From an uncultured Bacteroidota bacterium (GTDB taxonomy: Bacteria; Bacteroidota; Bacteroidia; Flavobacteriales; Flavobacteriaceae), in the NCBI GenBank assembly GCA_902520835.1, contig CABYPD010000001.1:162535-226534 (forward strand): 64,000 nt of DNA. Direction: 5' to 3'. The notes below the pieces were generated by a model. The model did not search any database, was not told the origin of the DNA, and saw only the letters and a program-made list of their open reading frames with translations. Shown here in pieces: positions 38,235 to 46,188 of the stretch. The first letter of the stretch is position 1. The number at the start of each line of letters is the position of its first letter. The position numbers were made by a program, and so were the translations under genes.

Positions 38235-39470
38235 TTAATTTTTAAATTTTAAATTGAAATTTAATTGTAATAAATCATTCCAATAACTTGGAAATGATTT
38301 TGTTACAACATCTGGGTCATTAATTATCAGAGGTGTAATCAAACCTAATGGGGCAAATGATAAAGCCATTCTATGGTCATCATAGGTGAATATTTCAATA
38401 TTTTTATTAAAGTTAACCGGAGGAATAATTTCAATACTAGCATCATCAAAAATAATTTTTCCACCCAACTTTGACAGTTCATTATGTAATGCTAGAATTC
38501 TATCAGTTTCTTTAATTTTTAGTGTTTGTAAACCTGTTATTTTAACTTGGATTTTTAAAGCTAAACAAGTTACTGCAACTGTTTGAGCTAAATCAGGATT
38601 ATCTATTAAATTAAATGATAAACTACTTGGTCTTTCATAGTCGCCAATAGGAGATAATAGTATTTCATTTTGATTTAAAAATTCGGTTTTAACACCTAGT
38701 TTTGTAAATATTTTTTCTATAAAACTGTCACCTTGAAAAGATTCTTTAAAAAAGTTACTAAGTTTTATATTTATTTTTTTGTCAATAGCTACAATTGAGT
38801 AAAAATAAGACGAAGAACTCCAATCAGATTCAATTAAATATTCGATTGGGTTAATCTCTTTAACATTATCAATTTTAATTATATTTTTTCTAAACGAACA
38901 CCCTATTCCAATTCTCTTTAAAACATTCAAAGTCAAATTTATATAGGGTTTAGAAATAATTTCACCATCAAGTTCAATGGTTAAACCATTTTTAAAAGTT
39001 GGCCCAATTAAAATTAAAGCACTGATAAATTGACTACTAATATCAGATTTAAGTTTTATAATTGACTTTTTGCTTTTAGTTCCATTAATTCCTAAAGGTG
39101 GGTAACCCTTTTTTTTGAGATAATTAATATTAAATCCTAAATTTTTTAGAGCATCAACTAAAATACCAATAGGTCTTTCTTTCATTCTTTTTGACCCAGT
39201 TAATATGAACTTGCCCCCATCTAAAGTTGAGAGATAAGCAGTTAAAAACCTCATTGCAGTACCAGCATGATGTATATCAATATTTTTATTAAGATTTTCA
39301 AGAGCATATTTAAGCACAACCGAATCATCAGAATCTGAAAGGTTACTGATTTTAATATTTTTGAATATTGAGTTTAAGATTAAAACTCTGTTTGATTCAC
39401 TTTTAGAACCAGAGATTTTAATACTAGAATCAGGAGATAAATCAGATGGTGTTATCTCAACTTTTTTCAT
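38235..39470 (-). CDS. aroA: 3-phosphoshikimate 1-carboxyvinyltransferase (EPSP synthase)
   Basis: A 411-residue EPSP synthase, the sixth step of the shikimate pathway, joining shikimate 3-phosphate and phosphoenolpyruvate. Visible: ISGSKSESNRVLILNSIF (Lys at the active site), IDIHHAGTAMRFLTAYLS (NAGTAxRFL-like, with His-His replacing the usual Asn-like start), GSKRMKERPIGILVDAL, DISSQFISALILIG, KETDRILALHNEL and TYDDHRMALSFAPL. Slightly short compared with the usual 427. It overlaps the MazG-like gene by 4 bp and is the last gene of the pheA operon. Confidence 0.94.
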   Translation of the reverse strand: MKKVEITPSDLSPDSSIKISGSKSESNRVLILNSIFKNIKISNLSDSDDSVVLKYALENLNKNIDIHHAGTAMRFLTAYLSTLDGGKFILTGSKRMKERPIGILVDALKNLGFNINYLKKKGYPPLGINGTKSKKSIIKLKSDISSQFISALILIGPTFKNGLTIELDGEIISKPYINLTLNVLKRIGIGCSFRKNIIKIDNVKEINPIEYLIESDWSSSSYFYSIVAIDKKINIKLSNFFKESFQGDSFIEKIFTKLGVKTEFLNQNEILLSPIGDYERPSSLSFNLIDNPDLAQTVAVTCLALKIQVKITGLQTLKIKETDRILALHNELSKLGGKIIFDDASIEIIPPVNFNKNIEIFTYDDHRMALSFAPLGLITPLIINDPDVVTKSFPSYWNDLLQLNFNLKFKN

Positions 39471-39793
39471 TTTAATTTTTCATTAGAGAAATGTCTGTTT
39501 TTATCTCTTTTTGTTTTCTCATTTAATTTTTCTTCAAAAGCCTTTTCTAAATCAATACCTGTTTGATTAGCTAAACATATTAAAACAAATAAAACATCAG
39601 CCAGTTCCTCACCTAAATCATTAATTTTTTCATTCTTTTTTGGGGATTGCTCACCATATACTCTGGAAATAATTCTAGCTACTTCTCCAACCTCTTCGGT
39701 AAGTTGAGCCATATTGGTAAGCTCATTAAAGTACCTTACACCATACTTTTTAATCCAATCATCAACTTTTTTTTGTAAAATATTTAATTCCAT
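39467..39793 (-). CDS. MazG-like nucleotide pyrophosphohydrolase
   Basis: About 108 residues from the preferred start (MELNILQKKVDDWIKKYGV). The all-alpha NTP pyrophosphohydrolase fold is indicated by MAQLTEEVGEVARIISRVYGE (EEVGE) and LGEELADVLFVLICLANQTGIDLEKAFEEKLNEKTKRD (ExxxD pair of metal ligands). Such enzymes clean up nucleotide triphosphates, but the substrate is unknown here. A longer form starting at 39817 (MIQKIKSK) would overlap dtd by 23 bp; the ATG at 39793, one base after the dtd stop, is preferred. It overlaps aroA by 4 bp. Confidence 0.85.
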   Translation of the reverse strand: MELNILQKKVDDWIKKYGVRYFNELTNMAQLTEEVGEVARIISRVYGEQSPKKNEKINDLGEELADVLFVLICLANQTGIDLEKAFEEKLNEKTKRDKNRHFSNEKLK

Positions 39794-39794
39794 T

Positions 39795-40247
39795 TTAGAC
39801 TTTATTTTTTGAATCAATAATTATAGTGACAGGACCATCATTTTCAAAATCAATCTGCATATCAGCACCAAATTTACCAGTTTTTATTTTTTTATTAAAA
39901 ATCATATTAATTTCATCAACAAATAAATTATAGTTTATTTCAGCAAATTCACCTTTCGCTGCTTGAATATAAGAGGGCCTATTTCCTTTTTTTGTTAGTG
40001 CATGTAGAGTAAATTGGCTTACAACTTGTAAATCTCCATCAATTTCTTTTATAGATTTATTCATTATTCCATAATCATCATTAAAAATTCTAAGATTTAC
40101 AATTTTATTTGATAACCATTTAATATCATCAATTGTATCTTCATGAGTAATCCCTAAAAGAACCATTAATCCTTTGGAAATTTCACTGTAAACTTTACCA
40201 TGAATTTTAAGTTTAGAATAATTAACCCTTTGAATAACAGCTTTCAT
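39795..40247 (-). CDS. dtd: D-aminoacyl-tRNA deacylase
   Basis: A 150-residue DTD that removes D-amino acids (D-Tyr, D-Phe and others) and misloaded glycine from tRNA. MKAVIQRVNYSKLKIHG at the N-terminus, VVSQFTLHALTKKGNRPSYIQAA (SQFTL) and ENDGPVTIIIDS (GPVT, the cross-subunit chiral-proofreading motif) are diagnostic. Complete and of normal length. It directly abuts rsgA (starts one base after the rsgA stop) within the aromatic operon. Confidence 0.95.
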   Translation of the reverse strand: MKAVIQRVNYSKLKIHGKVYSEISKGLMVLLGITHEDTIDDIKWLSNKIVNLRIFNDDYGIMNKSIKEIDGDLQVVSQFTLHALTKKGNRPSYIQAAKGEFAEINYNLFVDEINMIFNKKIKTGKFGADMQIDFENDGPVTIIIDSKNKV

Positions 40248-41165
40248 TTACCTAAAATTATTTTCTATTTCTGATAACATTGAAATGTAGTTATTATACC
40301 TAGATCTTGAAATTAATCCATTATCAACACTTTTTTTTATCTCGCAGCCAGGTTCATGATTATGTGTACAGTTATTGAATTTACACGAATTGAAATTTAA
40401 AAACTCTTTAAAATAATCTTTTAATTCATGTTTATTAACATTATATAACCCGAAACCTTTTATGCCTGGTGTGTCAATGATTTTAGAACCAAAGTTCAAA
40501 TCATACATTTGGGAAAAAGTAGTAGTATGTTGACCAGTTAAATTGGAATCAGAAATTGGTGATGTTTTAATATTTAGATCCGAATCAAGAGAATTTATCA
40601 ATGTTGATTTTCCAACTCCGCTATGTCCTGAAAAAACACATGTATTACCTATCATAATACTTTTTAGTATATCAATGTTGATTTTTTTCTTTCCTGAAAC
40701 TGAAATTGTTTTATAACCAGCAGATGTATATATTTCTTCAAGATTTTTTACAATTTCTTTAGACTTTAAATCAAAATTATCAATCTTGTTAAATAAAATT
40801 AAAGTATCAATTCCATATGAAACAGTTGATGCTAAAAATCTATCAATAAACATAGTTGATGTTTCAGGATTTTTTGGAGTAACAATTAAAAAACAAAGAT
40901 TAATATTTGAGGCTATAATGTGAAATTGTTTTGATAATTTGACTGACTTTCTAACGACATAATTCTTTCTCTCAAACAATTCCTTTATTACATTTCCAGA
41001 AGATTCATTTAAATCAACAAGTACTTGATCTCCCACACAAATTGGATTAGTAGAATTTATGTCTTGAATTCTAAATTTTCCTGAAAGTTTACAATCAACA
41101 AAAGATCCGTTTTCTAATTTTATTTTATACAAACTGCCTGTTGATTTGTAAACTAATCCTGTCAT
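40248..41165 (-). CDS. rsgA: Small ribosomal subunit biogenesis GTPase RsgA
   Basis: A 305-residue circularly permuted GTPase that helps mature the 30S subunit. An OB-fold N-terminal domain (about 1-65), then G4 (LFNKIDNF), G1 (FSGHSGVGKSTLINSL), G3 (IIDTPGIKGFGL), and a C-terminal zinc-binding region CKFNNCTHNHEPGCEIKKSV, with the Cys-x4-Cys-x-His-x5-Cys spacing intact. The permuted G4-G5-G1-G2-G3 order is clear. It overlaps the preceding DAHP synthase gene by 1 bp. Confidence 0.95.
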   Translation of the reverse strand: MTGLVYKSTGSLYKIKLENGSFVDCKLSGKFRIQDINSTNPICVGDQVLVDLNESSGNVIKELFERKNYVVRKSVKLSKQFHIIASNINLCFLIVTPKNPETSTMFIDRFLASTVSYGIDTLILFNKIDNFDLKSKEIVKNLEEIYTSAGYKTISVSGKKKINIDILKSIMIGNTCVFSGHSGVGKSTLINSLDSDLNIKTSPISDSNLTGQHTTTFSQMYDLNFGSKIIDTPGIKGFGLYNVNKHELKDYFKEFLNFNSCKFNNCTHNHEPGCEIKKSVDNGLISRSRYNNYISMLSEIENNFR

Positions 41166-42247
41166 TAACTATTTACTATTTTATTTTGATGATTTATTGA
41201 TTCTTGATGAATTGCTTTAAAAATTTTCAAAACAAAATCCTCACTCAACCCTTTTTCTTTCCCTTCTAAAATCATCTTACCTAAAATTTCATTCCATCTT
41301 TTTGATTGTAAAACAGCAACATTTTGTTTTTTCTTTAGCTTACCAATTTTATCTGATATAATCATTCTCTTGGACAAAATTTCTAAAATATCATTATCAG
41401 CTATATCAATTTTTGTTCTATACTTCGCTAGTTTATTTACATAACTCTCTTCATTGAAAGCTCCTTTTCTAATCTTTAACTCTTTCATTAGTTGTATTAA
41501 AACCTTTGGTGTAATTTGTTGAGCAGCATCACTCCATGCGTTATCTGGATCAACATGAGATTCAATCATTAATCCATCAAAGTTTAAATCTAGAGAAATT
41601 TGAGAAACATCATGTAATAAATCTCTTCTACCACATATATGTGAAGGATCACAAATTAATGGCAAGTCAGGAAATTTATTTTGAAGTTCTATTGGGATTT
41701 GCCATTCAGGATTATTTCTAAATTTTGATTTTGAGTATGTAGAAAATCCTCTGTGAATAACACCAAGTTTTTTAATGTCAGATGAATATAATCTTTCAAT
41801 TCCTCCATACCATAATGCTAAATCAGGGTTAACAGGATTTTTTATCAGTACTATTTTATCTGTTCCTTCAAGGGCATCAGCAATTTCTTGAACAATAAAT
41901 GGGCTAACTGTAGATCTAGCTCCAATCCATAAAACATCTACATCATGTTCAACAGCAAGCTTTACATGATTTGCATTTGCAACTTCAGTCGCAGTAAGTA
42001 ATCCTGTTTCTTTTTTTACCTTTTGTAACCACTTAAGTCCAATTGAACCAACGCCTTCAAACATACCTGGTCTTGTTCTAGGTTTCCAAATACCAGCTCT
42101 GAAAATAGAAACATCAGAGCCTTTAAGTTCATTAGCAACACTCATCATTTGAGCTTCAGTTTCAGCACTACATGGCCCAGCAATTACTAGTGGATGATCT
42201 AATTTAAAATCATCAAGCCATTTTCTAAGTTTTTTGTTATTTTTCAT
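41165..42247 (-). CDS. Bifunctional DAHP synthase / chorismate mutase
   Basis: A 360-residue fusion. Residues about 1-265 form a type I-beta DAHP synthase, condensing phosphoenolpyruvate and erythrose 4-phosphate at the entry to the shikimate pathway: VIAGPCSAETEAQM, FRAGIWKPRTRPGMFEG, DVLWIGARSTVSPF, VLIKNPVNPD, CDPSHICGRRDLL and MIESHVDPDNAWSDAAQQITP. Residues about 270-355 are an AroQ-type chorismate mutase helix bundle (AKYRTKIDIADNDILEILSKRMIISDKIGKLKKKQNVAVLQ). The fusion has the mutase at the C-terminus. It overlaps tyrA by 11 bp and rsgA by 1 bp. Confidence 0.93.
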   Translation of the reverse strand: MKNNKKLRKWLDDFKLDHPLVIAGPCSAETEAQMMSVANELKGSDVSIFRAGIWKPRTRPGMFEGVGSIGLKWLQKVKKETGLLTATEVANANHVKLAVEHDVDVLWIGARSTVSPFIVQEIADALEGTDKIVLIKNPVNPDLALWYGGIERLYSSDIKKLGVIHRGFSTYSKSKFRNNPEWQIPIELQNKFPDLPLICDPSHICGRRDLLHDVSQISLDLNFDGLMIESHVDPDNAWSDAAQQITPKVLIQLMKELKIRKGAFNEESYVNKLAKYRTKIDIADNDILEILSKRMIISDKIGKLKKKQNVAVLQSKRWNEILGKMILEGKEKGLSEDFVLKIFKAIHQESINHQNKIVNS

Positions 42248-43103
42248 AGTTTTTATTGTTTATCCCTAAAAGAATTTTTTTAACTCTATTTATATTGTTT
42301 AAATCTTTAATTATAGATTTTTTATCATCATTAATTATTAATTGTTTTAACTCCTCAAGATTATTAATATATCCATTTAAAGCCTCTAAAATATTTTCTT
42401 TGTTCTGAAGAAAGATTGGTGTCCACATTTCAGATGAACTTTTTGCTAATCTAACAGTTGATTCAAATCCACTTCCAGCTAGATCAAAAATATTTTTTTC
42501 ATTCTTTTCCTTTTGAATCACTGTTTTAGCTAAGGTAAATGAAGTAATATGTGAAAGATGAGAAACATATGAAATATGTTGATCGTGAGATGCTGGATCC
42601 ATATTAATAATTTTCATATTAAATTTTTTAAACAGGGAATTAGCAAAATCTAATAGATTAGGACTTGTTAATTCAGGCTCACAAATAATATTAGTAATAT
42701 TAAAATATAAATTTTTCTTGGCAGAATATGGTCCACTATTCTCAGTTCCTGAAATTGGGTGCATTGCCAAAAAATTTTTTCTATTAATATGATTTTTTAA
42801 CTCACTACATATTTTTTGCTTAGTTGAACCTACATCGATAACGAGGGTTTCTTTTGAAACATTATTTAAAACTCTTTTTAAAACATCAATCGATTTGTCA
42901 ACAGGGACCGAAACGATAATGATGTTAAAATCAGATATTTTTCTAATATCAAGTAATGAACTAATTATTCCTAATTCAATAGCAGTAGTAATATTTTGCT
43001 TTGAAATATCAAATCCTGAAATTACAGCATCAGGATATAAATCTCTAATATCATAAGAAAATGACCCACCCATTAAACCTAGTCCAATTATTCCAATTTT
43101 CAT
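42237..43103 (-). CDS. tyrA: Prephenate dehydrogenase
   Basis: A 288-residue NAD(P)-dependent enzyme converting prephenate to 4-hydroxyphenylpyruvate, the tyrosine branch. The Rossmann loop is IGIIGLGLMGGSFSYDI, followed by SGFDISKQNI, VSVPVDKSI, VIDVGSTKQKIC, FLAMHPISGTENSGP (catalytic His), and HISYVSHLSHITSFTLA, all typical of TyrA. No ACT domain is present. It shares one base with the aminotransferase gene and overlaps the DAHP synthase gene by 11 bp. Confidence 0.94.
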   Translation of the reverse strand: MKIGIIGLGLMGGSFSYDIRDLYPDAVISGFDISKQNITTAIELGIISSLLDIRKISDFNIIIVSVPVDKSIDVLKRVLNNVSKETLVIDVGSTKQKICSELKNHINRKNFLAMHPISGTENSGPYSAKKNLYFNITNIICEPELTSPNLLDFANSLFKKFNMKIINMDPASHDQHISYVSHLSHITSFTLAKTVIQKEKNEKNIFDLAGSGFESTVRLAKSSSEMWTPIFLQNKENILEALNGYINNLEELKQLIINDDKKSIIKDLNNINRVKKILLGINNKNYEK

Positions 43104-44245
43104 TATAATCTACTTTTTGCTTTAGTAATTAATTGCACGTCTAAACACAATGAAAAACGAATATATCCTTCACCATTTTTTCCAAAAATAAATCCTGGTG
43201 TAACAAAAATATTTTTTTCATACAATAAATAATCAGTTAATTCTTTTGATGATTTATTTGAATTAATTTTTGCCCAAACAAACATTCCAACTGATTTAGG
43301 ATCATATGATAAGTTTAAAATGTCACATATTTCTAAAACAATTTTTTTTCTTTTTAAATACATATCATTGATTTTATTAAACCAACTACTATCTAATTTT
43401 AAAGCTTTTACAGCGCCCATTTGAACTCCATAAAACATACCGGAATCCATATTGGATTTTATTTTTAAAACACAATCGATATTTCTTTTTGAACCTAAGA
43501 GCATTCCAACTCTCCAACCTGACATATTAAATGACTTGCTAAGTGAGTTTAATTCCATACAATAATCAATTGAGTTTTTAATTGATAATATACTTTTTGG
43601 ATTTTTATTTAGTATAAAACTATATGGATTATCATTTATCAATAAAATTTCATTTTGTTTAGCAAACGAAATAAGTTCTTCAAACTTGACTGTGTCTAAG
43701 TCAGAACCAGTTGGCATATTTGGATAATTAATCCACATAAGTTTAACTTTAGATAAATTCAATTGATTCAATTTATCAATATCTGGTAGCCAAGAATTTT
43801 CTTCAGTTAAATCAAAATATATCGGTTTTGCACCAACAATATTTGTAACTGATGTATAAGTTGGATAACCAGGATCAGGAATTAATACCTCATCACCAGG
43901 ATTTAAAAATGCTAGTGAGATATGCATAATCCCTTCTTTTGATCCAAGTAATGGAAGAATATTATTATCAGAGTTTAATTCAACATTATAATTAGATTTA
44001 TAAAAATTTTTAATTGATTCTCTAAGTAAATCTATCCCCTTGTAACTCTGGTATCTATGAGCATTTTCATGATTTAATGATTTTTGTAAAGACTGAGATA
44101 TTTTTTTTGGAGGTAAAATATCAGGGCTTCCTATGCCCATATTGATTATTGGTTTACCATCCTTCTCAAGTTTCTTTACCTCCCTTAATTTTTTTGAAAA
44201 GTAATATTCTTCAATATGATTTAATCTTTTAGCTACTTTAATCAT
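43103..44245 (-). CDS. PLP-dependent aminotransferase (aromatic pathway)
   Basis: A 380-residue class I fold-type I aminotransferase. Features: GKPIINMGIGSPDILPPKKI, GSKEGIMHISLAFLNPGDEVLIPDPGYPTY, NYPNMPTGS, NDNPYSFIL and the PLP lysine in ELNSLSKSFNMSGWRVGML, with GYIRFSLC near the end. In this operon it probably transaminates phenylpyruvate and 4-hydroxyphenylpyruvate to Phe and Tyr, or prephenate to arogenate; sequence alone does not settle which. It overlaps pheA by 4 bp and shares one base with tyrA. Confidence 0.88.
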   Translation of the reverse strand: MIKVAKRLNHIEEYYFSKKLREVKKLEKDGKPIINMGIGSPDILPPKKISQSLQKSLNHENAHRYQSYKGIDLLRESIKNFYKSNYNVELNSDNNILPLLGSKEGIMHISLAFLNPGDEVLIPDPGYPTYTSVTNIVGAKPIYFDLTEENSWLPDIDKLNQLNLSKVKLMWINYPNMPTGSDLDTVKFEELISFAKQNEILLINDNPYSFILNKNPKSILSIKNSIDYCMELNSLSKSFNMSGWRVGMLLGSKRNIDCVLKIKSNMDSGMFYGVQMGAVKALKLDSSWFNKINDMYLKRKKIVLEICDILNLSYDPKSVGMFVWAKINSNKSSKELTDYLLYEKNIFVTPGFIFGKNGEGYIRFSLCLDVQLITKAKSRL

Positions 44246-45060
44246 AACTTTTCACTTTTATATAAACCAAATTCCTTAAGCAACTCCGAATTTAGTTTAA
44301 CATTATTTATTGCATTAGTATAATCATTGATATTTGTAAAAGTTACATCAATAAAAAATGAGTATTTCCAGGGTGTTTCGATTACAGGAATAGATTGGAT
44401 TTTTGTGAGATTGATATTATAATTGTGGAAAATATTTAAAACCTTAGCTAAGCTTCCATTACTATGATTTAAAATTAACTTTAATGAAGCCTTGTTTTTT
44501 TCTATAGTTGAATTCAATGAATCTTCAGCTGATAAAATCACAAATCTAGTCTCATTATTTTTGATTGTTTGAATATTCTTTTCAATTATATCCAGGCCAT
44601 ATATTTCTGCAGCTTTATTACTTGCGATTGCAGCCATATCAGTTAAATTATTTTTAGAAATCTTGTTTGCAACTTCAGCTGTATCTTTGTCTTCTAATAT
44701 TAATTTATTTGAATTTTTTAAAAAATCTTTACACTGGAGAAGAGCCATGGGATGTGATGAAATAGTTTTTATATCATCAATTTTGACTCCAGGTGCTACC
44801 ATCAATTGGTGATTTATATTTATATAAGACTCTCCAATAATTTTTAAATTACTTTCATCAATTAGTGAATAATTTGGTATCAATGAACCAGCAATTGAAT
44901 TTTCAATAGCCATTACCCCAAAATCGGACACCCCATCTTTAACAGATAAAACTACTTCGTCAAATGTCATACAATCTAATATTGTACATTCATTTCCAAA
45001 GTAAATTTTAGCTACTTGATCATGATAAGATCCTGATATTCCCTGAATTGCTATTTTCAT
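44242..45060 (-). CDS. pheA: Prephenate dehydratase
   Basis: A 272-residue enzyme converting prephenate to phenylpyruvate. The catalytic PDT domain (about 1-180) has IQGISGSYHDQVAKIYFG, FGVMAIENSIAGSL, ISSHPMALLQCKDFL, and the ETRFVILS motif (Thr-Arg-Phe, catalytic Thr). A C-terminal ACT domain (about 190-268) has NHSNGSLAKVLNIFHNYNINLTKIQSIPV; the ESRP motif for Phe feedback appears as QSIP, so feedback sensing may be altered. No chorismate mutase domain. First structural gene of the aromatic operon; the attenuator ends 5 nt upstream of its ATG. Confidence 0.94.
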   Translation of the reverse strand: MKIAIQGISGSYHDQVAKIYFGNECTILDCMTFDEVVLSVKDGVSDFGVMAIENSIAGSLIPNYSLIDESNLKIIGESYININHQLMVAPGVKIDDIKTISSHPMALLQCKDFLKNSNKLILEDKDTAEVANKISKNNLTDMAAIASNKAAEIYGLDIIEKNIQTIKNNETRFVILSAEDSLNSTIEKNKASLKLILNHSNGSLAKVLNIFHNYNINLTKIQSIPVIETPWKYSFFIDVTFTNINDYTNAINNVKLNSELLKEFGLYKSEKL

Positions 45061-45065
45061 AATCC

Positions 45066-45092
45066 AAAAAAAAAGTCCTGAAATTCAGGACT
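45066..45092 (-). terminator. Attenuator terminator ahead of pheA
   Basis: On the minus strand AGTCCTGA and TCAGGACT form an 8-bp stem (9 bp if the loop is squeezed to one base) around the loop ATT, followed by nine T residues. This is a canonical intrinsic terminator, and it ends only 5 nt before the pheA start codon, so it must be conditional. Its 5' arm overlaps the antiterminator helix described separately. It may also stop read-through from metX. Confidence 0.92.
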
Positions 45093-45169
45093 CTTTGACT
45101 TATTTATTTATGTAATAACAAAAAATCCTTCTTCAACTTGAATAGTAAAAGTAGAAATAGAATTTTTTG
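45088..45169 (-). promoter_or_regulatory. Alternative helices of the pheA attenuator (segments 1, 2 and 3)
   Basis: Segment 1 CAAAAAATTC (45169-45160) pairs with segment 2 GGATTTTTTG (45128-45119) over 10 bp with one G-U. Segment 2 also pairs with segment 3 CAAAGAGTCC (45097-45088) over 10 bp with two G-U pairs. Segment 3 contains the start of the terminator 5' arm, so helix 2:3 excludes the terminator and helix 1:2 permits it. Segment 1 lies inside the leader reading frame at codons 6-9, just where a ribosome stalled at the aromatic codons would cover it, and segment 2 starts 4 nt after the leader stop codon. Confidence 0.85.
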
Positions 45170-45186
45170 TTATAGATTTTATTCAT
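45133..45186 (-). CDS. Phe/Tyr-rich leader peptide of the pheA operon
   Basis: A 17-codon frame, MNKIYNKKFYFYFYYSS, ends in TGA at 45135-45133. Residues 9-15 are seven aromatic residues in a row (three Phe, four Tyr), with another Tyr at position 5. Such a run directly upstream of pheA, tyrA and DAHP synthase genes and between a promoter and a terminator is the hallmark of a ribosome-mediated attenuator. The ATG is 6 nt after the -7 box, so the leader mRNA is nearly leaderless. It is too short to be judged by homology; support is composition, position and the RNA pairing. Confidence 0.88.
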   Translation of the reverse strand: MNKIYNKKFYFYFYYSS

Positions 45187-45192
45187 ATTTTT

Positions 45193-45223
45193 CAAAAATA
45201 CATCAGATAATTTAATTTTCAAA
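45193..45223 (-). promoter_or_regulatory. Promoter of the pheA leader and aromatic operon
   Basis: On the minus strand TTTG (45223-45220) and TATTTTTG (45200-45193) are 19 bp apart, an exact match to the Bacteroidota promoter pattern. It lies between the metX stop (45229) and the leader peptide ATG (45186). Predicted transcription start is about 45186-45190. Confidence 0.75.
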
Positions 45224-45228
45224 ATAAA

Positions 45229-46188
45229 TTACAAAAAGCAATCTTTTAAAAAATCATTAATTTGATCATATTCAATGAAAAAAGCATCATGACCATGATC
45301 TGATTTTATCTGAAAGTAGTAAATATTTTGTTTAATTAAACTTATTTTTTTATAAATATTTCTCTGTTCATTATCAGTAAAAAGTAAATCAGAGTCGATG
45401 GACAGAATATATATATTACTATTTACCTTATTAATCAATTTATTAATACTAGAATTAGAATAAGACTCAACATCTATTGAAGAGAGAAATCTATTCATGG
45501 TTTTGTATGCATCCAAATTAAATCTATTTTTTAGAGTTTCTCCATGAAAATCCAACCAATTTTTAACCTTTCTAACTTTACCATCATATTGATTTTTAAA
45601 TCTATTATTCAATGATGTAGGATTTCTGTAAGTAAGCATTGCATGAAGTCTTGCATCAAATATGGGATCAGATGAATTTTCTAACAATTTTGATTGAAGA
45701 TGAGTATTTGCTATCAACCAGTCTGAAGATTTATAATCCGCTGCTATAGGAACGAGGTTCTCAAAAAGATTAGGTTCCAAAACACCCATTTCCCAAACTA
45801 AACCACCACCTATAGAACCTCCTATTAATGTGTGTACCTTAGAAATACCTAATTGTTGAATTGCTTTATTAAAAACTTTCGCAATATCACCGAGAATTAA
45901 TTCATCAATAAAGTCATTTAATTCGTTTCCAAAACAATTACCAGGTATATTAAAAGACAATACAGCATATTTCTTAGTATCAATTAATTTGTTATCCCCA
46001 ACTAGATTATTCCACCATCCATCTTTTCCTGTTACATTTGAATTACCTGTAAGAGAGTGATTTATTACAACAACAGGGTATGATTTATAATCTTTACCAA
46101 AGGTTTGGTAGGAAAGTTGAAAATCAACCTTCCTACCTGAAAAAACTTCTACATCTCTTACATTAATGTAAGATAGGTTATGTTCCAT
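45229..46188 (-). CDS. metX: Homoserine O-acetyltransferase
   Basis: A 319-residue alpha/beta-hydrolase-fold acyltransferase activating homoserine for methionine synthesis. Visible: VVINHSLTGNSNVTG (oxyanion), the nucleophile motif LIGGSIGGGLVWEMG (Ser; the usual GGSMGG reads GGSIGG), catalytic Asp in IYILSIDSDLLFTDNEQ and catalytic His in KSDHGHDAFF. Shorter than the 350-380 of proteobacterial enzymes but complete. The start immediately follows metY (stop at 46189), so the two are one unit behind the SAM-II riboswitch. Whether the acyl donor is acetyl- or succinyl-CoA cannot be proven by eye; acetyl is inferred from pairing with metY. Confidence 0.9.
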   Translation of the reverse strand: MEHNLSYINVRDVEVFSGRKVDFQLSYQTFGKDYKSYPVVVINHSLTGNSNVTGKDGWWNNLVGDNKLIDTKKYAVLSFNIPGNCFGNELNDFIDELILGDIAKVFNKAIQQLGISKVHTLIGGSIGGGLVWEMGVLEPNLFENLVPIAADYKSSDWLIANTHLQSKLLENSSDPIFDARLHAMLTYRNPTSLNNRFKNQYDGKVRKVKNWLDFHGETLKNRFNLDAYKTMNRFLSSIDVESYSNSSINKLINKVNSNIYILSIDSDLLFTDNEQRNIYKKISLIKQNIYYFQIKSDHGHDAFFIEYDQINDFLKDCFL

